A DNA stretch of 64,000 bases, from contig JACRBG010000026.1 of assembly GCA_016234595.1 (NCBI GenBank), positions 1 to 64,000 of the forward strand. Direction: 5' to 3'. The DNA is from Chloroflexota bacterium (GTDB lineage Bacteria > Chloroflexota > Anaerolineae > Aggregatilineales > J027). Below the pieces are notes generated by a model, which worked only from the letters and a program-made list of their open reading frames with translations, ran no database searches and was not told the DNA's origin. A program made the translations under genes and the position numbers. Below, one piece after another: positions 16,096 through 25,049 of this stretch. Each line of letters opens with the position of its first letter. The stretch's first letter is position 1.

Positions 16096-17314
16096 GGCCA
16101 TCCTGTTTGATTTGGATGACACCCTGCTCACAAATCCAGCCAATGAATTTGTCCAACACTACATGAAAGCACTGTTGCCGTTATTGATGGAAGTATTCCC
16201 TAATTCAACGGAGGATAAACTTAAGGCAGGTATCACTAATGGGATTCGCAGCGTAATCAAAAATTGCGACCCATTGATGTTGAATGCAGAAGTGTTTTAT
16301 AACGCCTTTACGGATGTAACGGGAATCCTGCTCCAAAATCAACAAGCCCTACTGATGACGTTTTTTGATGAAATTCATCCTTCGCTCAGACATGTTACCA
16401 CCCCAGTTGAAGTGGCCCCGATGGTCGTCAAGTGGTTGTTAGAACATCGCTATGCTGTCGCAGTGGCGACCAACCCTCTCTTTCAGCATCGAGCCGTTGA
16501 ACAGCGATTAGAGTGGGCAGGCTTGCCCATTCCTGAAACGGGTTTTTGGTTTGTGACCTCGCTAGATAATGTGCATTATTCCAAGCCATGGCCTCAATAT
16601 TATGAAGAAATTTTGTCACGATTGGGCTTTGAACCCGATGAGGCGGTCATGGTTGGCGATGACTGGGTCAATGATATTGTGGGGGCCTCCCAAGCAGGCC
16701 TTAACACGTTTTGGATTCGCAACGAGCATAATCAGGCCCAAGATATTCGCCACGAAGCAATTCAGACTGATGGGCAGGGCACATTGGACGATTTTTTCCG
16801 ATTGACCACAGAAGAAAATTGGCTGCAAGGCTTACCTCCCAAACCTCTTGTGCCCAGTCAGATCGCCCCACGCATGATGGGTAACATCAGCGCCTTATTA
16901 GGCATGGTCAACGAAATTCCTGAACGTTATTGGCATCAACGTCCTGACCCGAACGAATGGTCACCTATGGAGATTGTAGTACATCTGCGCGACAGTGAAG
17001 ATCGAGTGCAGCGACCTCGTTTAGAGCGAATATTGCATGAGGATGATCCATTTTTAGTGCCACCACCCTCCCCCCCTCGCCCCGGTGAACAACAGTTGCA
17101 AGGGTTGGATGGAATACAAGTCATGCTTGAGTTTGCAGCAGAACGTGGGAAAACCTTAGATTTACTAAACAGCTTATCGACGGAAGCATGGGGGCGTCCA
17201 GCCCGACATAGTGTTTTTGGGCCGACCAGTTTTTTGGAAATGGCCTCTTTTACAGCGCGGCATGATCGGTTACATATTAATCAACTTTGTCAGACGCTTG
17301 GTAAGTGTGAATAA
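16088..17314 (+). CDS. HAD-family hydrolase fused to a DinB-like domain
   Basis: A 408-residue two-domain protein. The N-terminal half is a HAD phosphatase: nucleophile ILFDLDDTLL (Asp8, Asp10), motif II Thr in VATNP, Lys in SKPWPQYY, and MVGDDWVNDIVGA for motif IV. The C-terminal part (about 255-408) is a DinB-like four-helix domain. It has EWSPMEIVVHL and the late TARHDRLHINQL, which supply three candidate metal-binding His. DinB-fold proteins include thiol-dependent transferases and hydrolases. ATG at 16088 overlaps the preceding stop; the reading frame extends upstream, but that part lies inside the previous gene. The substrate is unknown. Confidence 0.82.
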   Translation: MIKAILFDLDDTLLTNPANEFVQHYMKALLPLLMEVFPNSTEDKLKAGITNGIRSVIKNCDPLMLNAEVFYNAFTDVTGILLQNQQALLMTFFDEIHPSLRHVTTPVEVAPMVVKWLLEHRYAVAVATNPLFQHRAVEQRLEWAGLPIPETGFWFVTSLDNVHYSKPWPQYYEEILSRLGFEPDEAVMVGDDWVNDIVGASQAGLNTFWIRNEHNQAQDIRHEAIQTDGQGTLDDFFRLTTEENWLQGLPPKPLVPSQIAPRMMGNISALLGMVNEIPERYWHQRPDPNEWSPMEIVVHLRDSEDRVQRPRLERILHEDDPFLVPPPSPPRPGEQQLQGLDGIQVMLEFAAERGKTLDLLNSLSTEAWGRPARHSVFGPTSFLEMASFTARHDRLHINQLCQTLGKCE

Positions 17315-17425
17315 CCCGATTTCAAACCAAAAAGAGTACGCTAGGGGCATCGTTTTTCTGCCTACAATTTTCGGCATAGAATACACGACTTAAGAATCGC
17401 GCATGGTCAACTCAAGGTTAATGAT

Positions 17426-18658
17426 ATGGTACATGTAGCTTCCACTGGCTTAGAGGACGCAGTTATTCGTGACGAACCACCTCATCTTTTGATTGTGGAT
17501 GATGACCCTCTCGAAGCCCATAATCTACAAGCCTATATGGAACGCATGGGATATAAGGTAAGCGTGGCTTATAGTGGAAATAATGCCTTAGAACTGGTCT
17601 TTGCCATGCGTCCTGATTTGGTCATTCTTGACCTCACCATGCCCGATTTAGATGGATTAACGGTGTGCCAACAAATTCGAGGGGATGCCTCACTGGGTTA
17701 TCTGCCAGTGATCGTGGTAACTGAAGTCGAAGCTGAACGTCAGCGCCTAGCCGGAATGCTTTCTGGAGCAGACGACTATTTACGTAAGCCTGTGATTGAA
17801 AAAGACCTCTTACTACGGGTACAAGCACTACTCCGCACGAAATTTCAACTTGACGACCTGATTCAAAAAAATCATCAACTAACCGAAGACCTACGCAAAC
17901 GAAACCTTGAATTGGAACGCGCCCTTGAGATGGCCCAACAAGCCGAAGTGTTAAAAAACCACATCATGGAAAGTGTAAATCACGAATTGCGCACCCCCAT
18001 GCTGCAAATCAAGACGGCTGTTTCGATGTTGGTCGAAGTGATTAAAGAGGTATCAAGTTTTGAACGCGACCAAACCATTGCCCGTATGGCGACAGGGGCG
18101 GTCACGCGCATGGAAGAATTGGTAAGCAATATCTCAGAACTGCATCTCGTCGAAAATCTTAAGCCCAGCCCAACCATGCTCAACGATGCCATCCACCAAG
18201 CCATCAATAATCTACGACGCAGTTGGTCACACCGCGACGATTTTAAACGAGTGCAGTTTGTGCCAGAGGAAGTATCCCCCATCTTTGCAGATCGGCGGGC
18301 TGTATCGCGCATATTGGTTTTGTTATTAGATAACGCCCTCAAGTTTAGCCCGAATGATACGCCCGTCTACATCTATACCAACTTAGAAAATATCATGGGG
18401 CAACAGTATGTGCGGATTAGCGTCAAAGACGAGGGTATAGGCATCCCCAAAAACTATCAAGAAAAAATCTTTGAGCCTTTTTTCCAAATTGATAGTGGCA
18501 CGGCACGGCGCTATAACGGTGCAGGCGTTGGTTTGGCCCTAGCCCGCATGTTAGCACGTGGTATGGGCAGTGACATTGAATTGAAAAGTCGCCCCAAACA
18601 AGGCAGCACCTTTTCATTGCTACTGCCGATTGCTGATTTGGATTCTGATAGTATTTAA
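17426..18658 (+). CDS. Receiver-histidine kinase hybrid
   Basis: A 410-residue cytoplasmic signalling protein. The N-terminal receiver domain (about 20-140) has the acidic pair IVDDD, phospho-acceptor Asp in LVILDLTMPD and Lys in YLRKPV. A coiled coil (about 145-185) leads to the dimerisation/phospho-acceptor helix (VNHELRTP). An ATPase domain follows with N box DNALKFS, DEGIGIP and GAGVGLALA. There is no membrane segment, so its input is probably phosphotransfer to the receiver. No partner regulator is adjacent. Confidence 0.9.
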   Translation: MVHVASTGLEDAVIRDEPPHLLIVDDDPLEAHNLQAYMERMGYKVSVAYSGNNALELVFAMRPDLVILDLTMPDLDGLTVCQQIRGDASLGYLPVIVVTEVEAERQRLAGMLSGADDYLRKPVIEKDLLLRVQALLRTKFQLDDLIQKNHQLTEDLRKRNLELERALEMAQQAEVLKNHIMESVNHELRTPMLQIKTAVSMLVEVIKEVSSFERDQTIARMATGAVTRMEELVSNISELHLVENLKPSPTMLNDAIHQAINNLRRSWSHRDDFKRVQFVPEEVSPIFADRRAVSRILVLLLDNALKFSPNDTPVYIYTNLENIMGQQYVRISVKDEGIGIPKNYQEKIFEPFFQIDSGTARRYNGAGVGLALARMLARGMGSDIELKSRPKQGSTFSLLLPIADLDSDSI

Positions 18659-18672
18659 GCCACCTATCGGCC

Positions 18673-18701
18673 TAGACAGCGGCGGGGCTTTCTGCTATAG
18701 T
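18673..18701 (+). promoter_or_regulatory. Promoter of tRNA-Leu
   Basis: TAGACA (18673-18678), 17-base spacer, TATAGT (18696-18701) preceded by TGC as an extended -10. Transcription would start a few bases before the tRNA. Confidence 0.65.
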
Positions 18702-18714
18702 GTTGCACAGCCAC

Positions 18715-18796
18715 GCGGGAGTGGCGGAATTGGCAGACGCGCATGACTTAGGATCATGTGGAGTAATCCGTGTGGGTTCGAGTCCCACCTTCCGCA
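18715..18796 (+). tRNA. tRNA-Leu (anticodon UAG)
   Basis: An 82-nt class II tRNA. The acceptor stem GCGGGAG pairs with CTTCCGC. The anticodon stem CATGA/TCATG encloses the loop CTTAGGA with anticodon TAG. The long variable arm and GGTTCGAGTCC T-arm fit leucine, and the discriminator is A. The 3' CCA is not encoded. Confidence 0.95.
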
Positions 18797-18816
18797 CTAA
18801 ATCAACCCCTCTCTTT

Positions 18817-18840
18817 GGGCTATTTCTAGGCCCGTTTTTT
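18817..18840 (+). terminator. Terminator after tRNA-Leu
   Basis: GGGC-TA, short loop, TA-GGCCCG, followed by TTTTTT, 20 bases past the tRNA. Confidence 0.65.
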
Positions 18841-18955
18841 CCCAGTATAAAAAGTTTATCAGAACCCAAAATCGCGCTAGATACCCCTTTACAGGGTGTG
18901 TATAATACTGAATCCATTAACAGTCAATAGACCCCATTTTTAAGGATTGCGAACG

Positions 18956-20428
18956 TTGGAACTGCAAGTCGAACACCTCGCTGATCATACCGCGCAACTC
19001 AAGGTAAAGGTTGACCCCGAAAAGGTCGAACAGGCCATGCGTGGGGCCGCCCGCAAAGTCTCAAAAGAGTTACGCATCCCCGGCTTTCGTCCCGGTAAAG
19101 CCCCCTATCATGTAGTACTCAATATGGTGGGGCGCGAGGGGCTGATTCGTGAAGCAATTGAAGATATCGGCGACGATATTTATGGCAAGGCGCTTGATGA
19201 AAGCGGTATTCAGCCCTATGCAGCAGGTGAAATTACTGACCTGAATGTTGAGGATGGACTGACCCTGACTTTCGTAATTCCCAAACGTCCCGAAGTCAAA
19301 CTCGGCGATTATCGCGCCTTGCGGCTTGAATACAAAGACCCTGAAGTCACCGATGAAGCCGTTGACAATGCAGTCGAACGCACCCGTGAAACATTGGCGG
19401 TGGTTGAACCCGCTGGACGGACAGCCCAAATCGGTGATCGCGTAATGCTGAAGATTCGTGGTGTCTTTGCCGATAGTGAAGGCCACGTGCATGACCATGA
19501 TCATGAACATCTTGAAGGCGAAGAACACGATCATGACCACGACCACGACCATGCCGAAGTCTTCGTGGACGACGCCAATTTTGAAGTTATTTTGCGCGAC
19601 GACCCCAAACGGGACTTGCTGCCGCAATTTTCGGCCCAATTGATCGGGGCAACCGAAGAAGAGCAAAAAACCTTTACGCTCAATATTCCTGAAGACGAAG
19701 ACAATAAGGAATATGCGGGCCGTCCGGTCAATTTTGAAATTACGGTCAACAAAATCGAGAGCATGACTCTCCCCAGCAACGATGATTTCCTTGCGGAACT
19801 CGCCACCAATGGTGAGGTAAAGACCCTCGATGGCCTACGCGATAAATTGCGTGTTGATCTGCGTGAAGCGATGGTCAATATGGCCGACGAAGAATATTTC
19901 GTCAAAGCTATTGATAAACTGCTCGAAACGGCTGAAATTATCTATCCCAACCTCATGTTGGAAGATTACATTGACGATATGCTGAATGATGTTGACCAAA
20001 ATCTCCGTCAGCGTGTCGGTGTGCCATTGACCGATTACCTCAAATTGATCAACAAACCCCAGCAAGAATTCCGTCAAGAATATCATGATCGGGCAACCGA
20101 ACGGCTACGTCGTTCCTTGATTATGAGTGAACTAGCCGACCAAGAAAAACTGACCATCAGCGATGCCGAATTAAACGCTGAGATTGATCGCCGTGTTGAA
20201 CAATTTGGAGCACAGGCCGCGCTGTTTCGTCAATATTTAGAGCAAGGCGATAACCGCCGCGATATTGCGATTGATTTGGTATCGCAGCGTACCATGCGCC
20301 GTCTGATTGAAATTGCCAAAGGGTTGAACCCTGCCATTGAGGCAGGTCAAGACGAACCAACCACCGGGCTGGTCGAAGAAACCTCTGCCGCTATAGCAGA
20401 TACCGCCGCCAGCGAAGCCACTGAGTAA
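18956..20428 (+). CDS. tig: Trigger factor with a His/Asp-rich insertion
   Basis: A 490-residue ribosome-associated chaperone that meets nascent chains at the exit tunnel. The ribosome-docking signature GFRPGKAP is near residue 48. The FKBP-type isomerase domain follows, then the long helical C-terminal domain. Inside the isomerase region, where the FKBP fold starts (IGDRVMLKIRG), an insertion of about 25 residues holds ten histidines alternating with Asp. This resembles the metal-binding tail of SlyD-like FKBPs and is not normal for trigger factor. TTG at 18956 has AAGGA 9 bases upstream; the TTG at 18947 touches that motif. It precedes clpP-clpX, the common order. Confidence 0.95.
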   Translation: MELQVEHLADHTAQLKVKVDPEKVEQAMRGAARKVSKELRIPGFRPGKAPYHVVLNMVGREGLIREAIEDIGDDIYGKALDESGIQPYAAGEITDLNVEDGLTLTFVIPKRPEVKLGDYRALRLEYKDPEVTDEAVDNAVERTRETLAVVEPAGRTAQIGDRVMLKIRGVFADSEGHVHDHDHEHLEGEEHDHDHDHDHAEVFVDDANFEVILRDDPKRDLLPQFSAQLIGATEEEQKTFTLNIPEDEDNKEYAGRPVNFEITVNKIESMTLPSNDDFLAELATNGEVKTLDGLRDKLRVDLREAMVNMADEEYFVKAIDKLLETAEIIYPNLMLEDYIDDMLNDVDQNLRQRVGVPLTDYLKLINKPQQEFRQEYHDRATERLRRSLIMSELADQEKLTISDAELNAEIDRRVEQFGAQAALFRQYLEQGDNRRDIAIDLVSQRTMRRLIEIAKGLNPAIEAGQDEPTTGLVEETSAAIADTAASEATE

Positions 20429-20484
20429 GGTGACGTGTCGTTAGTGTGTCAATAGGGTAACAGGTATCAACAGAAAGGGAGAAA

Positions 20485-20523
20485 GCGCTCGTGTGACGGG
20501 TGTGACACCCCTAGCATAAGCGC
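20485..20523 (+). promoter_or_regulatory. Hairpin in the clpP leader
   Basis: Outer arms GCGCT/AGCGC (20485-20489, 20519-20523) enclose an inner perfect repeat GGGTGT-G-ACACCC (20498-20510). It ends 4 bases before the GAGGA ribosome site of clpP. It is not followed by a T-run, so it is not a terminator. Confidence 0.4.
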
Positions 20524-20535
20524 AGTAGAGGACAT

Positions 20536-21159
20536 ATGAACCCAACGCAAATCTATAATGGTGTTATCCCAATGGTGATTGAGCAAAGTGGTCGAGGCGA
20601 ACGTGCCTATGATATTTACTCACTGCTCTTGAAGGAACGTATCATCATTCTTGGTTCCGCCATCCATGACCAAATCGCCAACTTAATTGTGGCCCAATTG
20701 CTTTATCTCAATCAGCAGGACCCTGAAAAAGAAATCCAGATTTACATCAACTGCCCCGGCGGGGTGATTTACTCCGGCTTGGCGATTCTGGATACCATGC
20801 GATCCATCACCAATCCTATCCGCACTGTCGCGGTTGGGTTGACCGCCAGCTTTGGCACCGTGCTGTTGACGGGTGGAACCAAAGGTCGCCGCATGGCTCT
20901 GCCAAACGCAACTGTCCATATGCACCAACCGTGGCAGTCGGGTGGTGGTGGTCAGGCCAGCGACATCGAAATTCAGGCTCGTGAAATTCTGCGTCAGCGT
21001 GACCTGCTAAACCGCATTTTTGTGGAAACCACCGGTCAACCACTAGAACGCATCGAACAAGACACCGACCGTGACGTGTATCTGACCGCGCAACAGGCTT
21101 TGGATTATGGTCTGATTGACGCCATTCTCGAACCGCCAAATAAAGGTAATAACAAATAA
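20536..21159 (+). CDS. clpP: ATP-dependent Clp protease proteolytic subunit
   Basis: A 207-residue serine peptidase that forms the tetradecameric chamber loaded by ClpX. Catalytic Ser105 ([10 protein letters not shown]) and His130 (HMHQPWQ) are present, with an Asp in the EQDTDRD stretch. The sequence around the Ser differs from the common ASMGA (Phe in place of Met), and the oxyanion strand reads [14 protein letters not shown] has GAGGA upstream. clpX follows after 10 bases, so both are co-transcribed. There are no acidic degradation tags or fusions. Confidence 0.95.
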   Translation: MNPTQIYNGVIPMVIEQSGRGERAYDIYSLLLKERIIILGSAIHDQIANLIVAQLLYLNQQDPEKEIQIYINCPGGVIYSGLAILDTMRSITNPIRTVAVGLTASFGTVLLTGGTKGRRMALPNATVHMHQPWQSGGGGQASDIEIQAREILRQRDLLNRIFVETTGQPLERIEQDTDRDVYLTAQQALDYGLIDAILEPPNKGNNK

Positions 21160-21169
21160 GATCGTGACC

Positions 21170-22456
21170 ATGAACCGAGAAAGTGGGCCACCACGCTGTT
21201 CGTTTTGCGGCAAATCGCCCGATGAAGTCAATCGCCTGATTGCAGGGCCAGACGGGGTATTCATTTGTGATGAATGCGTCCGCCTGTGTGAACATATCCT
21301 GAGTCAGGAAGTGACCACCAGTGATTTTCGCATCGAGTCCATCCCGACTCCACGCGAGATCCAAAAATATCTGGACGATTATGTCATTGGGCAAAGCCGT
21401 GCCAAACGAATTCTGAGCGTAGCGGTCTATAACCACTACAAACGCATCAATTCTGGTGGCAACTTCAATGATGTTGAGATCGAAAAAAGCAATATCTTGA
21501 TTGTGGGGCCGACCGGTTGCGGTAAGACGCTGCTGGCCCAAACTCTTGCCCGACTGTTGGATGTGCCCTTCTGCATTGCCGATGCCACGGCTCTAACCGA
21601 AGCAGGTTATGTGGGTGAGGACGTAGAAAATATTCTTCTACGCCTTATCCAAGCTGCCGATTTTGACATCAGCCGCGCCGAAAAAGGCATCATCTATATT
21701 GATGAGATTGACAAAATTGCCCGTAAAAGTGGCGATAACCCCTCCATCACCCGTGATGTTAGCGGTGAAGGGGTGCAACAGGCCCTCCTCAAAATTATTG
21801 AGGGGACACTGGCAAATGTGCCGCCGCAGGGAGGTCGCAAACACCCCCATCAGGAATTTATCCAGATTAACACGGACAATATCCTGTTCATCTGTGGGGG
21901 GACGTTCTCTGGGGTTGAGGAAGTTATCGCTGACCGAATTGGCGTCAAAGGCGCGATGGGGTTTGGCTCATCAAGTGGCCCCAGCACCTCCAGCAATAAA
22001 TCTGATGTATTGAAGCATATCCGGGCTGACGACCTAATGGAATTTGGGTTAATTCCCGAATTGGTAGGACGTTTACCGGTACTGTGCCATATCGAGCCAC
22101 TTGAAGTCGAGTCGCTGATTCGGGTGCTACAAGAGCCGAAAAACGCATTGATTAAGCAGTATCAAAGCCTATTCGCTCTGGATAACGTCGAACTGAGTTT
22201 CACGGACGAGGCCTTGCGGGCTGCCTCCGAGCTCGCCATGAAGTATGAAACAGGTGCTCGTAGCCTGCGCGGGATTTTGGAAAGTGTGTTGTTGGATGTG
22301 ATGTTTGAAATCCCCTCCACTAAAAACATTGCCAAAGTCGTGGTCACAGAAGACGCCGTTCGGCACGAAGCCCGACCTGTCATTGTCGACACCAAGGGTA
22401 CAACCTTGAAGTGGACAGACAATGGCCTAGAGCTTGAAACTGCCACAGCGGCCTAA
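21170..22456 (+). CDS. clpX: ATP-dependent Clp protease ATP-binding subunit ClpX
   Basis: A 428-residue AAA+ unfoldase. The N-terminal zinc domain has four Cys ([16 protein letters not shown]). Walker A is GPTGCGKT, Walker B is [11 protein letters not shown], and the VGRLPV and GARSLRGI sensor regions are intact. It recognises tagged substrates and feeds them to ClpP. ATG at 21170 is used (GTG at 21164 is an in-frame alternative); the longer frame runs back into clpP. A terminator follows. Confidence 0.96.
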   Translation: MNRESGPPRCSFCGKSPDEVNRLIAGPDGVFICDECVRLCEHILSQEVTTSDFRIESIPTPREIQKYLDDYVIGQSRAKRILSVAVYNHYKRINSGGNFNDVEIEKSNILIVGPTGCGKTLLAQTLARLLDVPFCIADATALTEAGYVGEDVENILLRLIQAADFDISRAEKGIIYIDEIDKIARKSGDNPSITRDVSGEGVQQALLKIIEGTLANVPPQGGRKHPHQEFIQINTDNILFICGGTFSGVEEVIADRIGVKGAMGFGSSSGPSTSSNKSDVLKHIRADDLMEFGLIPELVGRLPVLCHIEPLEVESLIRVLQEPKNALIKQYQSLFALDNVELSFTDEALRAASELAMKYETGARSLRGILESVLLDVMFEIPSTKNIAKVVVTEDAVRHEARPVIVDTKGTTLKWTDNGLELETATAA

Positions 22457-22477
22457 TAAAAATCCTAAGTCATCTGA

Positions 22478-22510
22478 GGGCGGTTCTAAACAAACCGTCC
22501 TTTTTATTTT
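22478..22510 (+). terminator. Terminator of clpP-clpX
   Basis: GGGCGGTT, 7-base loop, AACCGTCC (one G-U pair), then TTTTTATTTT. Confidence 0.8.
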
Positions 22511-22524
22511 AGGAGAATCCCAAA

Positions 22525-23067
22525 ATGACATTTCCCCTGATTGGTCTTCTATCCGATTCGCACGACCAAGTCCATTATCTCGATCAAGTCGTCACCTATT
22601 TTAATGAGCAGCAGGTCGGCTTGGTCATCCACTGTGGTGATTGGGTTTCGCCCTTCACCCTGCGCTATTTCACCCAATTAAACGCGCCACTCTATGGCGT
22701 TTTTGGCAATAATGATGGTGAAAAATGGGGGCATCGCGGGATCGGCAATCATCTTAAAGAGGCTGGATTACGCCTGACGATGGAAGATGTCTTTTTGTCA
22801 CTCAACGAATATGGCAAACGTATCGCGGTTTATCATGGCACTGCCCCCAAATTGGTTGAGGCACTGGTCAAATGTGGCGATTATGATGTGGTTTTTTACG
22901 GACACAATCATATCGCCAAAGTTGAGCAGATTGGGGATGTTATCAGCATGAATCCCGGCACATTATTGGATATGACCAACCCCGGGATTGTAGATGGGGC
23001 CTCGTTTGGAACATATGACCCCAATACCCACACTGGTCGGCTGATTCGACTGATGGAGTTGGCCTAG
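22525..23067 (+). CDS. YfcE/MJ0936-type metallophosphoesterase
   Basis: A 180-residue single-domain calcineurin-like phosphoesterase. All metal motifs are present: SDSH (DxH), HCGDW (GD), FGNND (GNxD), AVYHGT and YGHNH. Members act as small phosphodiesterases; the true substrate is unknown. AGGAG lies 10 bases before the ATG. Its stop overlaps by 4 bases the stop of the convergent metallo-beta-lactamase-fold gene, leaving no room for a terminator. Confidence 0.88.
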   Translation: MTFPLIGLLSDSHDQVHYLDQVVTYFNEQQVGLVIHCGDWVSPFTLRYFTQLNAPLYGVFGNNDGEKWGHRGIGNHLKEAGLRLTMEDVFLSLNEYGKRIAVYHGTAPKLVEALVKCGDYDVVFYGHNHIAKVEQIGDVISMNPGTLLDMTNPGIVDGASFGTYDPNTHTGRLIRLMELA

Positions 23068-23693
23068 ACAGTCGCCTGCAACCACACAATCTTTGCTAAA
23101 TCACCGAGGGTGGTTTCTAAGGCTTTGGCATCCAACAGTGTGCCACCTTCCACCGAGCCAAAATGACTGGGGATAACATACTTGGGGCGCATTGTTTTCA
23201 CCAAGTCTTTGGCACTATCCATTGTCATAATGCCATCTTTTCCACTGACAGGCAGAATGGCAATATCGCAGCGTACACGCTTGAGATCCGCCACAAAATC
23301 CGTATCTCCCGCATAATAAATATCCTGAAAGTTCATGGCGATGATGAATCCCATGTCCCCTCGTGCAGCCGGATGATGGTTGGTATAAGTATAGGCGGGC
23401 ACGGCTTTGATGTTGGCTTTACCAATATTCACACTTTGCCAATGGCGCAGCACCAACACGGGGTATTCGTCTTTTAGAAATTCGGCCACCCCTTCACTAG
23501 CAATAATCCGGGTGTGCGAGGCCATCACACGATCAATATCAGCAGGCGAACAGTGGTCATAGTGTTCGTGAGTTAGAAGAATAACGTCAGCAGGTGGGCA
23601 ATCGGCAGGAATACGGAAGGGGTCAATGTAGATGCACGTCGGCCCATCAATGCGAAAACTGGCATGTCCTAGCCAATGGATATGCTCAATCAT
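23064..23693 (-). CDS. Metallo-beta-lactamase-fold hydrolase (UlaG/UPF0173-like)
   Basis: A 209-residue single-domain hydrolase. The two-metal site is present as LTHEHYDHCSP (HxHxDH), with YYAGDTDF and the late IPSHFGS supplying further ligands. The opening WLGHASFRI is typical of the UlaG/UPF0173 branch, whose members include lactonases and phosphodiesterases. AGAGG precedes the ATG on the minus strand. The substrate cannot be told. Confidence 0.85.
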   Translation of the reverse strand: MIEHIHWLGHASFRIDGPTCIYIDPFRIPADCPPADVILLTHEHYDHCSPADIDRVMASHTRIIASEGVAEFLKDEYPVLVLRHWQSVNIGKANIKAVPAYTYTNHHPAARGDMGFIIAMNFQDIYYAGDTDFVADLKRVRCDIAILPVSGKDGIMTMDSAKDLVKTMRPKYVIPSHFGSVEGGTLLDAKALETTLGDLAKIVWLQATV

Positions 23694-23825
23694 AATGACC
23701 TCTCAGGATAAATTAAACGATGAATATCCCCCTGTGGATAAAGGCGGCTTAGGTTATATCAGAGCGGCGCGTTAAAATCAATGGCGCAAGCTCAACTCTT
23801 GGCTGACAATGAAGGATAATTTTGC

Positions 23826-25025
23826 ATGACGATTTCTACTACTCTGACCCCCGTTTATGATATTTCTGCCCTACGCCACAACGAATTTCCCTTGAGTGAA
23901 ACCGTCACCTACTTGAACCATGCAGGGATTTCACCCCTACCCCAACGCAGCAAACGCACAACCCAAGCCGCGATTGAGAGCATGGCCCATAATGCAAGTA
24001 AATTTTTTGGAGCAGAAGGCATCCCTATGTTGGAGCGTTTTCATCATGAACTGAAAACGTATATCAACGCCGAACATGCAGGCGATATATGCCCGGTGCA
24101 AAGCAATTCCCTCGCTTTCAATTTGATAGCCAACGCCATTGATTGGCACCCCGGTGATAACATCATCTTTTGTGATGTGGAGTTCCCGGCCAATACCTAT
24201 CCTTGGATGGCGCTGGAGCGTCAGGGTGTCACCTGCAAAGTCGTACCCGCCCAACAGGGTACATTGACGGTCGAGGCTCTTGATGCAGTAGTAGATCAGC
24301 ATACCCGCTTAGTGGCGGTCAGTTCATTGCAATTTTTCACAGGGGGACGGGCCAACCTTACGGCGCTTGGGGCTTACTGTCGGGAACGGGGCATCCTTTT
24401 TTCGGTGGACGCCATCCAATCCATCGGTCACATGCCCATTGATGTGCAGGCCATGAATATTGATATTCTGGCATGTGGTGGGCAAAAATCACTCATGGCA
24501 CTAACAGGCATTGGCTTTTTATATGTACGGCCCGATCTAGCGGAGCAAATGCATCCAGCACTAGTAGCAGCCAACAGCGTCGAAGGCTGGGAGCATTGGC
24601 TTAAATATGATATGACACTGCGCCAAGGGGCACTACGGTTTATGACAGGAACTTTTAATGTGCCCGGGATTTTTGCTGTGGTGAGTAGCTTGGCCCTTAT
24701 CAATGAATTAGGCGTAACCAATATTGATACCCATACAACCGCTCTCGCCTCGCATTTTATGGATGAGTTGGACAAGCGGGGTCATGAAATTGTTACACCG
24801 CGTAATCCCGACCTGCACGGCCCGATTGTGACCTTTAGAGCAGCGGAAACCTCCGAAGCAACCGACCAGATTGTAAAATATCTAGCCGAGCATGATATTC
24901 CAACAGTCAAGCATCTGGATGCACAGGGGCAGGCATTTTTGCGTCTGTCACTACACTGCTATAATAACAAACAGGACAGCGAACGCTTTTTTGACATCTT
25001 TTCATCTGCCGTCCAGCCATTATAA
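23826..25025 (+). CDS. Class V (PLP-dependent) aminotransferase
   Basis: A 399-residue enzyme of the cysteine desulfurase/kynureninase fold. It has YLNHAGISPLP at the N-terminus, SVDAIQSIGHMP for the cofactor Asp region, and CGGQKSLMALTGIGFLYV with the PLP-binding Lys. It lacks the desulfurase Cys loop seen in SufS of this window (RAGHHCAMP), so it is unlikely to be a desulfurase. Relatives include isopenicillin-N-epimerase-like and selenocysteine-lyase-like proteins. The reaction is not assignable. It ends 24 bases before the AAA ATPase gene and is probably in the same transcript. Confidence 0.82.
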   Translation: MTISTTLTPVYDISALRHNEFPLSETVTYLNHAGISPLPQRSKRTTQAAIESMAHNASKFFGAEGIPMLERFHHELKTYINAEHAGDICPVQSNSLAFNLIANAIDWHPGDNIIFCDVEFPANTYPWMALERQGVTCKVVPAQQGTLTVEALDAVVDQHTRLVAVSSLQFFTGGRANLTALGAYCRERGILFSVDAIQSIGHMPIDVQAMNIDILACGGQKSLMALTGIGFLYVRPDLAEQMHPALVAANSVEGWEHWLKYDMTLRQGALRFMTGTFNVPGIFAVVSSLALINELGVTNIDTHTTALASHFMDELDKRGHEIVTPRNPDLHGPIVTFRAAETSEATDQIVKYLAEHDIPTVKHLDAQGQAFLRLSLHCYNNKQDSERFFDIFSSAVQPL

Positions 25026-25049
25026 ACCCATTACACAGGAGAGCCGCCG

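Noticed and set aside
19070-19666. A 198-codon minus-strand frame opposite tig
   Set aside because: Its Val/Met-rich stretch is simply the reverse of the His/Asp-rich insert.
20816-21541. A 241-codon minus-strand frame opposite clpP-clpX
   Set aside because: Antisense to two conserved genes with no conserved motif.
23826-25025. A second cysteine desulfurase
   Set aside because: It has the fold but lacks the catalytic Cys loop that SufS shows.
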